Translations under genes and position numbers: made by a program | Shown here: positions 46,900 to 56,094 of the stretch, piece after piece | How positions within the stretch are numbered: the first letter of the stretch is position 1 | Layout of the letters: each line of letters begins with the position of its first letter | Notes under the pieces: model-generated | The model's input: only the letters and a program-made list of their open reading frames with translations | Database searches by the model: none | What the model was told of the DNA's origin: nothing | From: Paracoccus sp. R12_2 | GTDB lineage: Bacteria; Pseudomonadota; Alphaproteobacteria; Rhodobacterales; Rhodobacteraceae | Direction: 5' to 3' | DNA length: 64,000 nt | Assembly: GCF_017744015.1 (NCBI RefSeq) | Contig: NZ_JAGHRA010000004.1 | Location: forward strand, 62,001 to 126,000

Positions 46900-48315
46900 G
46901 TGACAAAACCAGACCAGAAGAACACCACGAGCAACCCCAAGGGCCCGAAGGCCGGCAAGGATGCCGAGGATCCGACCGCCGGCAAGCGACAGGCCGCGAA
47001 GCCCGGCACAGTGAAGGCGAAGGATGTAGGGTCGGGCGACGGTGCCGCTGCGGCCGCCACGGGGGGCGAGATTGCCACGGTCGAGTCGACCCTAGTCGGC
47101 GATGCCGGCAAGGGACGTCCTGCAGCCAAGCCCAGGACGGCGACCAGCAGCGCAGCCGCGACGCCCGCCAAAGGTGAGACCAAGGCAGCCGAACCTGCCG
47201 AAGGAAAGAAGTCGAACCCGGTGACCGAGGCGCCGGCAGAAGCTGTTCTGCGTGAAACGCCTGCATCCGCGCCCACGCCCCAACAGAATGTGACGATCAG
47301 AAAAACTGGCTTCTGGCCGGTCGCCTTTGGTGGGGTCGTTGCCGCCGGACTGGGCGCGGCCGCGACGATCTGGGCCCTCCCGCACCTGCCGGCGGGCTGG
47401 TTGCCCGATAAGACGCCGGAAGCCGTGGCACCGCAGATCGACAGCGATGCGATCCGCGCAGATGCCGTCAGTGCCGCCCGTGCCGCCGCGCAGGAGGAAG
47501 TCGCCGCGCTGCGCAGCGAACTGGCCGATGCTGAGGCGGCCGCGCCACAGGAAGACGGGGATGCCGGCGCGGATGCCTCAGAGACAGCCGCCCGGGCCGC
47601 CGCGCAGATCCAGGCACTGCAGGAACAACTGGAACAGCAATCCACCCGCATCGAAGAACTTGCCGCACGGCCGACCATTGATCCCGAGACCGCGCAGAAC
47701 ATGCAGGCGCTGGCAGAGCGGGCCGGAGCGTTGGAACAGCAGATCCAGTCTGCCGCCGAAACGGCGCAGACCGATATCGCCGCCGCCCAGCAAGAGGCTC
47801 AGAAATTGCAAGAAGCGGCCGAGGACAGCACCCGCCGTGCCGAGGCGGTGGCGGCCATTTCGGCGCTGCAGGCGGCGTTGGATCGCGGCGTTACCCCGGA
47901 TCAGGCGCGTCAGACGCTGCAGGATGCGGGCATCGACACCCCGGATGCGCTGACCCGCGAGGTTCCCAGTCTGGACAGTCTGCAAGCCGGTTTCGGCGAT
48001 GCCGCGCGTGCCGCATTGCGCGCCTCGCTGCGCGAAGACAGCACCACCGGCGGGGGCAACCCGCTGACCAATTTCCTGAGGGCCCAGACCGGCGCGCGTT
48101 CGGTCGCCCCGCGAGAGGGCGACGATGCCGACGCCGTCCTGTCGCGCGCCAATTCCGAGGTCGAGGCGGGCCGCATCGGCGCCGCCCTGGACCAGATGCA
48201 GGCGCTGTCTGAAGCCGCGCGAACGGCCCCGGCAATGGCCGACTGGATGGCCGGCGCCAATGCCTATCGTGATGCACAGTCGGCTTTGTCCGATCTTTCG
48301 GCCAATTCCAACTGA
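46900..48315 (+). CDS. Mitofilin/Mic60-like inner-membrane protein
   Basis: 471 residues. A long Ala/Lys/Pro-rich cytoplasmic tail, one transmembrane helix (138-160), an extended coiled coil (about 175-320) and a C-terminal mitofilin-like domain (VAAISALQAALDRGVTP onward). Alphaproteobacterial Mic60 homologues are encoded among heme genes and bend membranes like mitochondrial Mic60. Start is GTG 46900 with GGGGACAGGA upstream. It lies between hemD and hemY, 10 bases before the latter. Confidence 0.88.
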   Translation: MTKPDQKNTTSNPKGPKAGKDAEDPTAGKRQAAKPGTVKAKDVGSGDGAAAAATGGEIATVESTLVGDAGKGRPAAKPRTATSSAAATPAKGETKAAEPAEGKKSNPVTEAPAEAVLRETPASAPTPQQNVTIRKTGFWPVAFGGVVAAGLGAAATIWALPHLPAGWLPDKTPEAVAPQIDSDAIRADAVSAARAAAQEEVAALRSELADAEAAAPQEDGDAGADASETAARAAAQIQALQEQLEQQSTRIEELAARPTIDPETAQNMQALAERAGALEQQIQSAAETAQTDIAAAQQEAQKLQEAAEDSTRRAEAVAAISALQAALDRGVTPDQARQTLQDAGIDTPDALTREVPSLDSLQAGFGDAARAALRASLREDSTTGGGNPLTNFLRAQTGARSVAPREGDDADAVLSRANSEVEAGRIGAALDQMQALSEAARTAPAMADWMAGANAYRDAQSALSDLSANSN

Positions 48316-48325
48316 GGGCCCGGTC

Positions 48326-50095
48326 ATGTTTCTGTCATTGTTGAAGATCCTGTTCTTTTTCGCCGCGGTGCTGGCCATCGCGCTTGGCGCAATGCATCTG
48401 TCGGATGCGGGTCAGACGCTGCGTCTGGAATATGCGGGCACCGAAATCGTGCTGAGCCCGCTGAAGGCGATCATCGCCCTGATCGTGCTGATGATTGCCG
48501 CATGGGTGGTCTTCAAGATCCTCGGGCTGGCACTGGCCTTTCTTCGCTTTCTGGCGGGGGATGAAACAGCCATCGACCGCTATTTCGCCCGATCACGCGA
48601 GCAAAAGGGGTATGATGCACTTGGCGAGGGGATGCTTGCCGTGGCGTCCGGCGAAGGAAAGCTGGCGCAGGACAAGGCCAGCAAGGCCGCGAAATACCTG
48701 GACAAGCCCCATCTGACCAACCTTCTGGCGGCGCAGGCGGCAGAGGTGGCTGGCGATGATGCGAAGGCCGGTGCCGCCTATCGCCAGTTGCTGGAGGATG
48801 ATCGCACCCGATTCGTCGGTGTTCGTGGGCTGATGCGGCAGAAACTGGCCGAGGGTGACAGCGCGACCGCGCTGCAACTTGCGCAGAAGGCGTATGCATT
48901 GAAACCGCGCCACAAAGAGATCCAGGACACGCTGTTGGATCTGGAAATGCGCGAGCATGACTGGAAGGGCGCGCGCAAGCTGCTGAAGGACAAGCGCAAG
49001 CAGGGCGAACTTCCCCAGGATGTCCATCTGCGCCGCGACGCCGTGCTGGCCCTGCAGGAGGCAAGCGAGGTGCTGGCTTCCGGAAATTCGATCAGCGCCC
49101 GCGAGGCCGCGATTTCGGCCAACCGTGCCTCGCCCGACCTGATCCCCGCCGCTGTTCTGGCCGCGCGCAGCTATGTCGCGCAGAAGGACTATCGCAATGC
49201 GTCGCGGGTTCTGGAAAAGACCTGGTCGGTCCGCCCGCATCCTGATGTGGCAGCCGCCTATGCCGAGATTGTGCCCGATGAGACGCCATCGGCGCGGCTG
49301 AAGCGATTCGACCGGCTGATCAAGAAGAACCCCGAGAACGAGGAATCCCGGCTGCTGAAGGCAGAACTTCTGCTTTCGGCCGAGGATTTTCCCGGAGCGC
49401 GCCGCGCCCTGGGGGATCTGGCCGAAACCCATCCGACGGTGCGGACGCTGTCGATCATGGCGGCGGTCGAGCGCGGCGAAGGGGCGGATGACAGCGTGGT
49501 GCGAGGCTGGCTGGCCAAGGCCCTGACGGCGTCGCGCGGCCCGCAATGGGTGTGCGACAAATGCCACAATGTCATGGAGGACTGGGCACCGGTTTGCGAC
49601 AGCTGTGGCGGCTTCGATACGCTGACATGGCGGGAACCCGAAACCAGACGCGGCGCGGTCAACAGCGCCGGGGCCGAGATGCTGCCGCTGCTTGTGGGCG
49701 GGCCGAAGCCATCCGAGAAGGTCCAGACTGTCGAGACCGTCGAGGCCCGCACGGAACGCGATCAGGCGGACGACCGCGCAGCCACAGAGCCTGTCGTCGA
49801 AGGACCGGCGCCCGAGAACACCGGGGTGAAGCAGAAGGAGGCCAGGGTCGAGGTCGCGGATGTGGCGCCCGGGATGGTGCCGCGTGAAGAGGACTTCGTC
49901 GAGATCGCGCCGTCGCGCACGGATCGCAGCCCTGAAAAGCCGCAGGCTTCGCCGCCTGAACCCAACGATGAGAAACGGCCCGAACCGGTTGCCGCCGCCC
50001 CCGCGACTGCAGACGAACCGCAACCGGTGCGACCCGATGTCGAGCCGCCCGAGGGCGAAAGCTGGTCCAAGGACAGTGGGGCCGGACGCCGCTGA
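48326..50095 (+). CDS. hemY: HemY-type TPR membrane protein with C-terminal metal ribbon
   Basis: 589 residues. Two N-terminal transmembrane helices (about 1-25 and 40-75) and a HemY_N domain, then TPR repeats (about 90-400). A four-cysteine ribbon follows: Cys410, Cys413, Cys424, Cys427, like the rubredoxin-type module of LapB. The last 140 residues are Pro/Glu-rich and probably disordered. This HemY is not the oxygen-dependent protoporphyrinogen oxidase of Gram-positives; its role in heme metabolism is only partly known. Same transcript as mic60. Confidence 0.9.
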   Translation: MFLSLLKILFFFAAVLAIALGAMHLSDAGQTLRLEYAGTEIVLSPLKAIIALIVLMIAAWVVFKILGLALAFLRFLAGDETAIDRYFARSREQKGYDALGEGMLAVASGEGKLAQDKASKAAKYLDKPHLTNLLAAQAAEVAGDDAKAGAAYRQLLEDDRTRFVGVRGLMRQKLAEGDSATALQLAQKAYALKPRHKEIQDTLLDLEMREHDWKGARKLLKDKRKQGELPQDVHLRRDAVLALQEASEVLASGNSISAREAAISANRASPDLIPAAVLAARSYVAQKDYRNASRVLEKTWSVRPHPDVAAAYAEIVPDETPSARLKRFDRLIKKNPENEESRLLKAELLLSAEDFPGARRALGDLAETHPTVRTLSIMAAVERGEGADDSVVRGWLAKALTASRGPQWVCDKCHNVMEDWAPVCDSCGGFDTLTWREPETRRGAVNSAGAEMLPLLVGGPKPSEKVQTVETVEARTERDQADDRAATEPVVEGPAPENTGVKQKEARVEVADVAPGMVPREEDFVEIAPSRTDRSPEKPQASPPEPNDEKRPEPVAAAPATADEPQPVRPDVEPPEGESWSKDSGAGRR

Positions 50096-50178
50096 GAGCG
50101 TGGAATGAGGGGCAAAAAAAACGTTGCCCCTCTTCCCCCTTTCGCGGGAACCTGCTATCCGCCGCCGCACAACCTGAT

Positions 50179-50254
50179 GCCGGTGTAGCTCAGCTGGTAG
50201 AGCACGTCATTCGTAATGATGGGGTCGGGGGTTCGAGTCCCTTCACCGGCACCA
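50179..50254 (+). tRNA. tRNA-Thr (anticodon CGU)
   Basis: 76 bases including encoded CCA. Acceptor stem GCCGGTG/CACCGGC, D arm GCTC...GAGC, anticodon stem CGTCA/TGATG with loop TTCGTAA (CGT in the middle), T arm with GTTCGAGTC. Cloverleaf complete. It reads ACG codons. A strong terminator follows after 13 bases. Confidence 0.96.
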
Positions 50255-50267
50255 CGGTTGTCATTCA

Positions 50268-50298
50268 AAGAAGGCCGGTCCTCGTGACCGGCCTTCTT
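50268..50298 (+). terminator. Terminator after tRNA-Thr
   Basis: AAGAAGGCCGGTC, loop CTCGT, GACCGGCCTTCTT: 13 perfect pairs directly after the tRNA; the T residues lie in the 3' arm. Confidence 0.85.
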
Positions 50299-50500
50299 GC
50301 GTCATATCCCATATTTTCCGGCGCGGGTGACCGAAACCAGACGTCACGATGAAAGGGGGGGCACTAGGACGCATTGTGCCTGCAGCATCGCCAGAGACTT
50401 GTGGCTTTGGCGAAACTCGGCGTTTCACTGCGCCCATGGGCTGCCGTGATCAGTCGTTCGCGGCGTCCTTGGGCAGTCATCCGCGTTGTCATGCGAAGAA

Positions 50501-50824
50501 TGGTCCCTGCACCCGGGCTCGAACCGGGAAGCCCGAAGGCGGGAGATTTTCATACCACTTCGACTTCCGCCGCCGCCCGCCTGGGCGTTCGTGGTCTGGA
50601 CTATCCCTTGGCCCTAGCGCCATTTGCGCCTTAGGCCCTGCCCGTCTAGTCTCTACACCTTCCGCGCCGGACATTCGTCCGGCGGGCTTGGCTCGGGATC
50701 GCCACCGGCATGACCCGTGAGGTTTCCCCGAATTTGAGCAGCTCTACTCCCGCCGTTTCCAACGGGGCACTCACTGGCTGGCGGCCCGCAAGTCTCCTGT
50801 GTTTACCAATTTCACCATGCAGGG
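50501..50824 (-). tRNA. tRNA-Leu (anticodon UAA) interrupted by a group I intron
   Basis: On the minus strand, exon 1 (50824-50790) holds CCCTGCA, the D arm and GGAGACTT; exon 2 (50550-50501) holds AAAATCTCC, a long variable arm, a T arm with GGTTCGAGC, TGCAGGG, discriminator A and encoded CCA. Joining them gives acceptor CCCTGCA/TGCAGGG, anticodon stem GGAGA/TCTCC and loop CTTAAAA with anticodon TAA. Mature length is 85, class II as expected for leucine. The 239-base interruption (50551-50789) falls between bases 34 and 35 of the anticodon. It reads UUA codons, and probably UUG. Confidence 0.93.
50551..50789 (-). ncRNA. Group I intron in tRNA-Leu(UAA)
   Basis: 239 bases. Exon 1 ends in U and the intron ends in G, as group I splicing requires. 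Conserved core blocks can be read in order on the minus strand: CTCAAATTCGGGGAAACCT (50738-50720), GGCGATCCCGAGCCAAGCC (50703-50685), AGAGACTAGACGGG, and ATAGTCC. The last two form P7 through GACTA (50651-50647) and TAGTC (50603-50599). A GAGT guide inside the 5' part can pair with exon ACTT to form P1. The blocks closely resemble the cyanobacterial tRNA-Leu intron (IC3 type). No open frame inside; it is a small ribozyme without a homing endonuclease. Confidence 0.92.
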
Positions 50825-50832
50825 TGTAACTG

Positions 50833-50861
50833 TCTGTAGCCCAACTTTTTCCGCTGCTCAA
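50833..50861 (-). promoter_or_regulatory. Promoter of the tRNA-Leu gene
   Basis: Minus strand: TTGAGC (50861-50856), 17-base spacer, TACAGA (50838-50833), 8 bases before the tRNA 5' end. Spacing is ideal for a sigma-70-type promoter with a very short leader. Confidence 0.6.
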
Positions 50862-50936
50862 TTCCACAAACGTGGCCTGCCCGTGGCGAACTTTGGTCCC
50901 GCATGAGATGGTTGCGGGGCCCTGACGCATGGCTGG

Positions 50937-51659
50937 TCAGGCTTCGCGGTTAAGTTCCCGGCGCAGCAGGATCGTGGCTGCCGCGGCAAGGCCAAGCGCC
51001 ATTGCAAACCACGTCAATGCATAGCCAAGGTGGTTGTTGCGAAACCGGACGACCGTGAGCCCGCCGATCGGCAATTCATCGCCTGAGCCTGCGTCCGCGT
51101 CGATGAAATAGGGCGCCACGCGATCCAGCCCGCGCGACGCGGCCAGCGCCCCGGTATCACGCGAATACCAGCGATCGGCGTCGGGATCATTGGCCCGCAG
51201 AAAGGCGCCGCCCGGCTGGCTCATGCGCAACAGACCGGTGATCGTCACGACGCCTTGCGGTTGCGATCTGGACGACGGCGCGGTGCGATCCTGCGGCACG
51301 AAGCCGCGGTTGATCCAGACCGTCCAGCCAGTGTCGGTCGTCAGCGGCGACATGACCCAGAAGCCGGCTCCGTAGGCGGTGACGGCCTTCACCAGCGCTT
51401 CGTGTCGCTGGTCCAGCTGTCCCGTGACGGTCACACGCCGATATTCGTCTGCTTCATCCAGGTCCTGCCATGCTGTCATTGCCGGTGCCGGAATGGCGGG
51501 CGTCGCAAGACGCGCCTCGACCTGTTGTATCAGGCCGGTCTTCCATTGCAGGCGCTGGACTTGCCAGACGCCCAGCCCGCACAGGACAGCGACCAGAAGG
51601 GCCGCCCCGATCCCCGCCCCGATCAGCCCCACACGACGGGGGCTGCGCCCGGATGTCAC
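50937..51659 (-). CDS. surf1: SURF1 family protein of the quinol oxidase operon
   Basis: 240 residues. Two transmembrane helices at the ends (about 12-30 and 215-233) enclose a periplasmic domain; GVWQVQRLQWK, WINRGFVPQDR and the late LGYALTWFAMALGL are SURF1 marks. SURF1 helps insert heme a into oxidases; Paracoccus has a dedicated copy in its ba3 quinol oxidase operon. Starts with GTG overlapping the cyoD stop (GTGA). The presence of SURF1 suggests that the oxidase uses heme a rather than heme o alone. Confidence 0.92.
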   Translation of the reverse strand: MTSGRSPRRVGLIGAGIGAALLVAVLCGLGVWQVQRLQWKTGLIQQVEARLATPAIPAPAMTAWQDLDEADEYRRVTVTGQLDQRHEALVKAVTAYGAGFWVMSPLTTDTGWTVWINRGFVPQDRTAPSSRSQPQGVVTITGLLRMSQPGGAFLRANDPDADRWYSRDTGALAASRGLDRVAPYFIDADAGSGDELPIGGLTVVRFRNNHLGYALTWFAMALGLAAAATILLRRELNREA

Positions 51660-52018
51660 GGCAAGGATTCCAAGGGAATGTTGTGGTTCATCTGCGGCAT
51701 CATGTTGGTGTTCAGATGGAACATGACCCACAAGGAACCCGCGATCATGATCACCACGATGACCACCGTGAACAGTGTCGACAGCAGCGTCCAGCCTTCT
51801 TCCGCATGGCTGTTCATGTGCAGGAAATAGACCATGTGGACCAGAACCTGGATGATCGCGCAGCCGACGACGACGGCAACCGTCAGGGCGCGGCTGTCCA
51901 GCCCGCCGGTCATGACAAGGCCGAAGGGGATCGCGGTCAGGATCGCCGACAGGATGAAGCCGGTCAGATAGCCGCGATAGCTGCCATTCGCGTGATTGTT
52001 GTCGGTATGTGCGGACAT
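51656..52018 (-). CDS. cyoD: Quinol oxidase subunit IV
   Basis: 120 residues with three hydrophobic helices; segments SYRGYLTGFILSAILTAIPF and VHMVYFLHMN are typical of CyoD. It stabilises the core of the terminal quinol oxidase. The start shares a base with the cyoC stop and the stop overlaps surf1. The same gene in Paracoccus is called qoxD. Confidence 0.94.
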   Translation of the reverse strand: MSAHTDNNHANGSYRGYLTGFILSAILTAIPFGLVMTGGLDSRALTVAVVVGCAIIQVLVHMVYFLHMNSHAEEGWTLLSTLFTVVIVVIMIAGSLWVMFHLNTNMMPQMNHNIPLESLP

Positions 52019-52629
52019 CAGATCATCCCCAGCAGATAGACAAGCGTGAAGACACCGATCCAGATCACATCCAGGAAGTGCCAGAAAAGCGACAGGCACA
52101 TCAGGCGGCGCTGATTGGCCGCGATCAAACCTGAGCGTGCGACCTGGACCATCAGTGTGACCAGCCAGATGCAGCCGAACGCGACATGCAGCCCGTGCGT
52201 GCCGACCAGCGTGAAGAAGGCCGACAGGAAAGCCGAACGCTGCGGTCCCGCGCCCAGATGGATCAGGTGATGAAACTCGTATAGCTCGATCGCCAGAAAG
52301 CTGAGTCCGAAGAACAGCGTGACACCCAGCCAGCGCAGCGTGGTGGCCTTGCGGTCTTGGGACATCGCCAGCATCGCAAAGCCGTAGGTGATCGACGAAA
52401 ACAGCAGCATGGCCGTGTTGATCGCCACCAGTTCCAGATCGAACAGATCCTTCGGACCGGGACCGGCGGCATAGCTGCCGTGCAGAACGCCGAAGGTCGC
52501 GAACAGCACCGCGAACATCAGGCAGTCGCTCATCAGATAGACCCAGAAGCCGATGCCGGTCGAAGCTCCGTCCTCGTGGTGATGCGGTTCCGTCTCCCAG
52601 TAGGTCGTGGGTTGCGTGCCCATGCTCAT
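52018..52629 (-). CDS. cyoC: Quinol oxidase subunit III
   Basis: 203 residues, five transmembrane helices. Features: GFWVYLMSDCLMFAVLFATF, ELYEFHHLI, GTHGLHVAFGCIW and the late WHFLDVIWIGVF. A strong AGGAGG precedes ATG 52629 and lies in the end of cyoB. Part of the cyoABCD-surf1 operon. Confidence 0.95.
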   Translation of the reverse strand: MSMGTQPTTYWETEPHHHEDGASTGIGFWVYLMSDCLMFAVLFATFGVLHGSYAAGPGPKDLFDLELVAINTAMLLFSSITYGFAMLAMSQDRKATTLRWLGVTLFFGLSFLAIELYEFHHLIHLGAGPQRSAFLSAFFTLVGTHGLHVAFGCIWLVTLMVQVARSGLIAANQRRLMCLSLFWHFLDVIWIGVFTLVYLLGMI

Positions 52630-52630
52630 C

Positions 52631-54634
52631 TCAGGCCTCCTGTGCCAGAAGGCGGGTGCGGGCGTCCTCGGTCACGCGCACCTCGTCGGCGGGAATGTGA
52701 TAGTCGCGGTCATAGTTGAAGCTGTGGTGGATCGCGTAGCCGACCAGCCCGATGAAGGACAGCGCGGCAAGCCACCAGATATACCAGACCAGTGCCATGC
52801 CGCAGATGGTGGCCAGGCCGGCAAGGATGATTCCCGCCTCGGTATAGCGGGGCATGTGGATGGGGATGAAGTTCCCCTTGCCGCGCGCTGCGCCTGCCGC
52901 CTTCATGTCGGCATAGGCGTCGAGGCCGTGGATGACCGGCGTGAAGGCGAAGTTGTAGGGCGCGGGCGGGGAAGATGTCGCCCACTCCAGCGTGCGTCCA
53001 TTCCAGGGATCGCCGGTCAGGTCGCGGTTCTCGTTGCGCTTCCAGATCGAGACGCCGAACTGGACGAACATGGCCGCGATGCCGCAGGCGATCAGAAATG
53101 CGCCGAACCCCGCGATGATGAACCAGATCTGAAGGTCGGGGTCATCGAAGACGCGCATCCGGCGGGTCACGCCCATCAGGCCCAGCACATAAAGCGGGGC
53201 AAAGGCGACCCAGAAACCCACGACCCAGAACCAGAAGCTGACCTTGCCCCAGAACACGTTCAGCTTGAAGCCGAAGGCCTTCGGCCACCAGAAATTGATC
53301 GCCGCGAAGCTGCCGAACAGCACGCCGCCGATGATCACGTTGTGGAAATGCGCGATCAGGAACAGCGAGTTGTGCAGCACGAAATCGGCGGGCGGCACAG
53401 CCAGCAGAACGCCTGTCATGCCACCGATGGTGAAGGTCAGCATGAAGGCGATGGTCCACATCATCGGCAACTCGAACCGGACGCGGCCCTGATACATGGT
53501 GAACAGCCAGTTGAAGATCTTGGCGCCGGTCGGAATCGAGATGATCATCGTCGTGATCCCGAAGAACGAGTTCACCGACGCGCCCGATCCCATGGTGAAG
53601 AAGTGGTGCAGCCAAACCAGATAGGACAGAACCGTGATACAGACGGTCGCATAGACCATCGAGGTATAGCCGAACAGCCGCTTGCCCGAGAAGGTCGAGG
53701 TAACCTCGGAAAACACGCCGAACAGCGGCAGGATCAGGATGTAGACCTCGGGGTGGCCCCAGATCCAGATGAGGTTGATGTACATCATCGGATTGCCACC
53801 AAGGTCATTGGTGAAGAAATTCGTGCCGACATAGCGGTCAAGTGTCAGCAGAACCAGCGTCGCGGTCAGGACCGGGAAGGACGCCACGATCAGGATGTTG
53901 GTGCAGAACGAGGTCCAGGTGAAGATCGGCATCCGCATCATCGTCATGCCGGGCGCGCGCATCTTCAGGATCGTGACCAGCAGGTTGATGCCCGACAGTG
54001 TCGTTCCGACCCCGGCGACCTGAAGCCCCCAGATATAGTAATCGACGCCGACATAGGGGCTGTAGGACAGGCCCGACAGCGGCGGGAAAGCCAGCCAGCC
54101 GGTCTGCGCGAACTCGCCCACGAACAGCGACGCCATGACGATGATCGCGCCGCCCGTTGTCATCCAGAACGAGAAGTTGTTCAGGAACGGAAAGGACACG
54201 TCGCGCGCGCCAATCTGCAGCGGCACCACATAGTTCATGATCCCGGTGACGAAGGGCATCGCCACGAAGAAGATCATGATGACGCCATGGGCGGTGAAGA
54301 TCTGGTCATAGTGATGGGCGTTCAGATAGCCTTCCGATCCGCCAAAGGCCCAGACCTGCTGAATTCGCATCATCACCGCGTCGGCAAAGCCGCGCACCAA
54401 CATGATCAACCCAAGGATCATGTACATGATCCCGATCTTCTTGTGATCGACCGAGGTGAACCACTCGTGCCACAGATAGCCCCAAAGCCGGTATTTCGTC
54501 AGCAGCGCAAGGACCGCTGCACCACCTATCGCGACCACGATGAACGTGGCGAAGACGATGGGTTCCTTGGGGATGGCGTCCCAGGTCAGACGACCAAGCA
54601 GAAATGTGGTCTCGACATTGGCAGGTACGGCCAT
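52631..54634 (-). CDS. cyoB: Quinol oxidase subunit I (heme-copper catalytic subunit)
   Basis: 667 residues, close to E. coli CyoB (663). Heme-copper motifs are present: the low-spin heme His in [20 protein letters not shown] with the CuB His and cross-linked Tyr, the LHHFF region, and HFHNVIIGG. It reduces oxygen to water with quinol electrons and pumps protons. Start at 54634 removes an upstream 18-residue extension with no family match. Heme type (b plus a or o) is not decided by sequence; SURF1 in the operon favours heme a. Confidence 0.96.
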   Translation of the reverse strand: MAVPANVETTFLLGRLTWDAIPKEPIVFATFIVVAIGGAAVLALLTKYRLWGYLWHEWFTSVDHKKIGIMYMILGLIMLVRGFADAVMMRIQQVWAFGGSEGYLNAHHYDQIFTAHGVIMIFFVAMPFVTGIMNYVVPLQIGARDVSFPFLNNFSFWMTTGGAIIVMASLFVGEFAQTGWLAFPPLSGLSYSPYVGVDYYIWGLQVAGVGTTLSGINLLVTILKMRAPGMTMMRMPIFTWTSFCTNILIVASFPVLTATLVLLTLDRYVGTNFFTNDLGGNPMMYINLIWIWGHPEVYILILPLFGVFSEVTSTFSGKRLFGYTSMVYATVCITVLSYLVWLHHFFTMGSGASVNSFFGITTMIISIPTGAKIFNWLFTMYQGRVRFELPMMWTIAFMLTFTIGGMTGVLLAVPPADFVLHNSLFLIAHFHNVIIGGVLFGSFAAINFWWPKAFGFKLNVFWGKVSFWFWVVGFWVAFAPLYVLGLMGVTRRMRVFDDPDLQIWFIIAGFGAFLIACGIAAMFVQFGVSIWKRNENRDLTGDPWNGRTLEWATSSPPAPYNFAFTPVIHGLDAYADMKAAGAARGKGNFIPIHMPRYTEAGIILAGLATICGMALVWYIWWLAALSFIGLVGYAIHHSFNYDRDYHIPADEVRVTEDARTRLLAQEA

Positions 54635-54647
54635 CGCGAAATTCCGT

Positions 54648-55856
54648 TCAAAGTTTCTGGTCTGCGGTGCCTGCAGTCTTGCTGGCATCGCGGATTGTCG
54701 GCGCGATCAGCCTGTCGAACAGGCTGTCGGGCACGGGCAGGGCACGGCTTTGAAGCCGGGTCTGGTCGGCGCGCGAGGTTGGTTGCGTGGTCCCCAGATC
54801 GGCGAACATCAGCGCCGCCTCTTCGGGGGTGCAGATGCTGGTGACCATGACCGGCTGATGGCCCAGCACGGGGCGTGCGCCACGCCTTGCGTGCTTGTCG
54901 TGGGTCAGCGACTGGATGTTGATGGTGCCCTCCAGCCCCAGCCCGCCCTTGCTGTCGATGTCCATCATCTCGGCCATGCACATCTTTCCGTCTTCGACAC
55001 ACAAGTTGACGGCGCGGGCGAACAGATCTGGATCAACCTCGGCATAGATGCGCGGTGCCACGTTCTCGCTTGGGGCCTCTAGCCGCAGATATTCGTCGCG
55101 GGTCAGTGCGTCCTGGCCAGCGCGCGCCCGTGACACCCAGTCATCGAAGCCGGCCGTGTCGGTGGCATGGGCCTTGAACCGCATCCCCGAGAACCCGGCG
55201 CCAGAGTAATGCGACGCCAGTCCCTGATATTCGCCTTCGTGATTGAACACGCCGTGCAGCTTGGTTTCCATGCCGGGCATGGCGTAGATCATTCCGGCCA
55301 TCGCAGGGATGTAGAAGGCGTTCATCACCGAGGACGCGGTCAGGCTGAACTCGATCTCGCGGTTGGTCGGCACGACCAGTTCGTTCACGGCGGCGATGTC
55401 CTGTTCGGGATAGATGAACAGCCATTTCCAGTCCAGCGCGACCACCTGCACCTTCAGGGGCTGATGATCTTCGGCAATCTCCTCGGTCGCGCTCAGCCTG
55501 TCCAGCGGGCGATACGGATCCAGAAGATGGGTGCCGACCCAGGTCAGCGCGCCCAGACAGATGATGATCAGCAGCGGAAGACCCCAGATCGCCAGTTCGA
55601 ACTTGGCCGAATGATCCCAGTCGGGGCGATACGCGGCCTGCCTGTTGGCGGCGCGGTATTTCCAGGCAAACCACAGCGTCAGGCACATGACCGGAATGAT
55701 GACGATCAGCATCAGCCCTGTCGCGGCCAGCAACAGATCCTTCTGACGTTCGGCGATGTCGCCGGCAGGTGCCAGAACCACCGGCTTGCAGCCTGTCAGC
55801 AGAAGAAACGACATTCCCAGCGCCAGGGCGCCGGGGGCTGGGGGCAAAATACGCAT
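54648..55856 (-). CDS. cyoA: Quinol oxidase subunit II (lipoprotein)
   Basis: 402 residues, longer than E. coli CyoA (315). Lipobox LLTGC near residue 23, two transmembrane helices (about 40-65 and 90-110), then a cupredoxin domain that lacks CuA ligands, as expected for quinol oxidases ([27 protein letters not shown]). The C-terminal extension of about 90 residues contains two cysteines near [15 protein letters not shown] precedes ATG 55856. It heads cyoABCD-surf1; the gap to cyoB is 13 bases. Confidence 0.95.
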   Translation of the reverse strand: MRILPPAPGALALGMSFLLLTGCKPVVLAPAGDIAERQKDLLLAATGLMLIVIIPVMCLTLWFAWKYRAANRQAAYRPDWDHSAKFELAIWGLPLLIIICLGALTWVGTHLLDPYRPLDRLSATEEIAEDHQPLKVQVVALDWKWLFIYPEQDIAAVNELVVPTNREIEFSLTASSVMNAFYIPAMAGMIYAMPGMETKLHGVFNHEGEYQGLASHYSGAGFSGMRFKAHATDTAGFDDWVSRARAGQDALTRDEYLRLEAPSENVAPRIYAEVDPDLFARAVNLCVEDGKMCMAEMMDIDSKGGLGLEGTINIQSLTHDKHARRGARPVLGHQPVMVTSICTPEEAALMFADLGTTQPTSRADQTRLQSRALPVPDSLFDRLIAPTIRDASKTAGTADQKL

Positions 55857-56094
55857 GCTGGCGTCCTTACCTGTGGGGCAGGGAGATACGGGAAATCGGT
55901 CGTATGATGGCGCGTTCGTTCGAGTCAGTTTGCTACTGCAGGCGTACCGGCCCCGACATACGACATTTTGACACAGACACTTTGTCGCGTCGCCGGTGTA
56001 TTGCGCTGCAGGCGGCATCGCGGCACGATTTGGCGTCCTATGCCCGTTGATCCGACACATGCCCGTCATCAGCCGATGAAGGAATCCGCACGCC

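Noticed and set aside
50349..50936. Short protein-coding frames across the region after tRNA-Thr
   Set aside because: This stretch is explained by the intron-bearing tRNA-Leu; the frames run through tRNA and ribozyme sequence without ribosome sites.
52607..54844. 745-codon plus-strand open frame opposite cyoB
   Set aside because: Antisense to the oxidase catalytic subunit; translation is His/Asp/Arg-rich with no family features.
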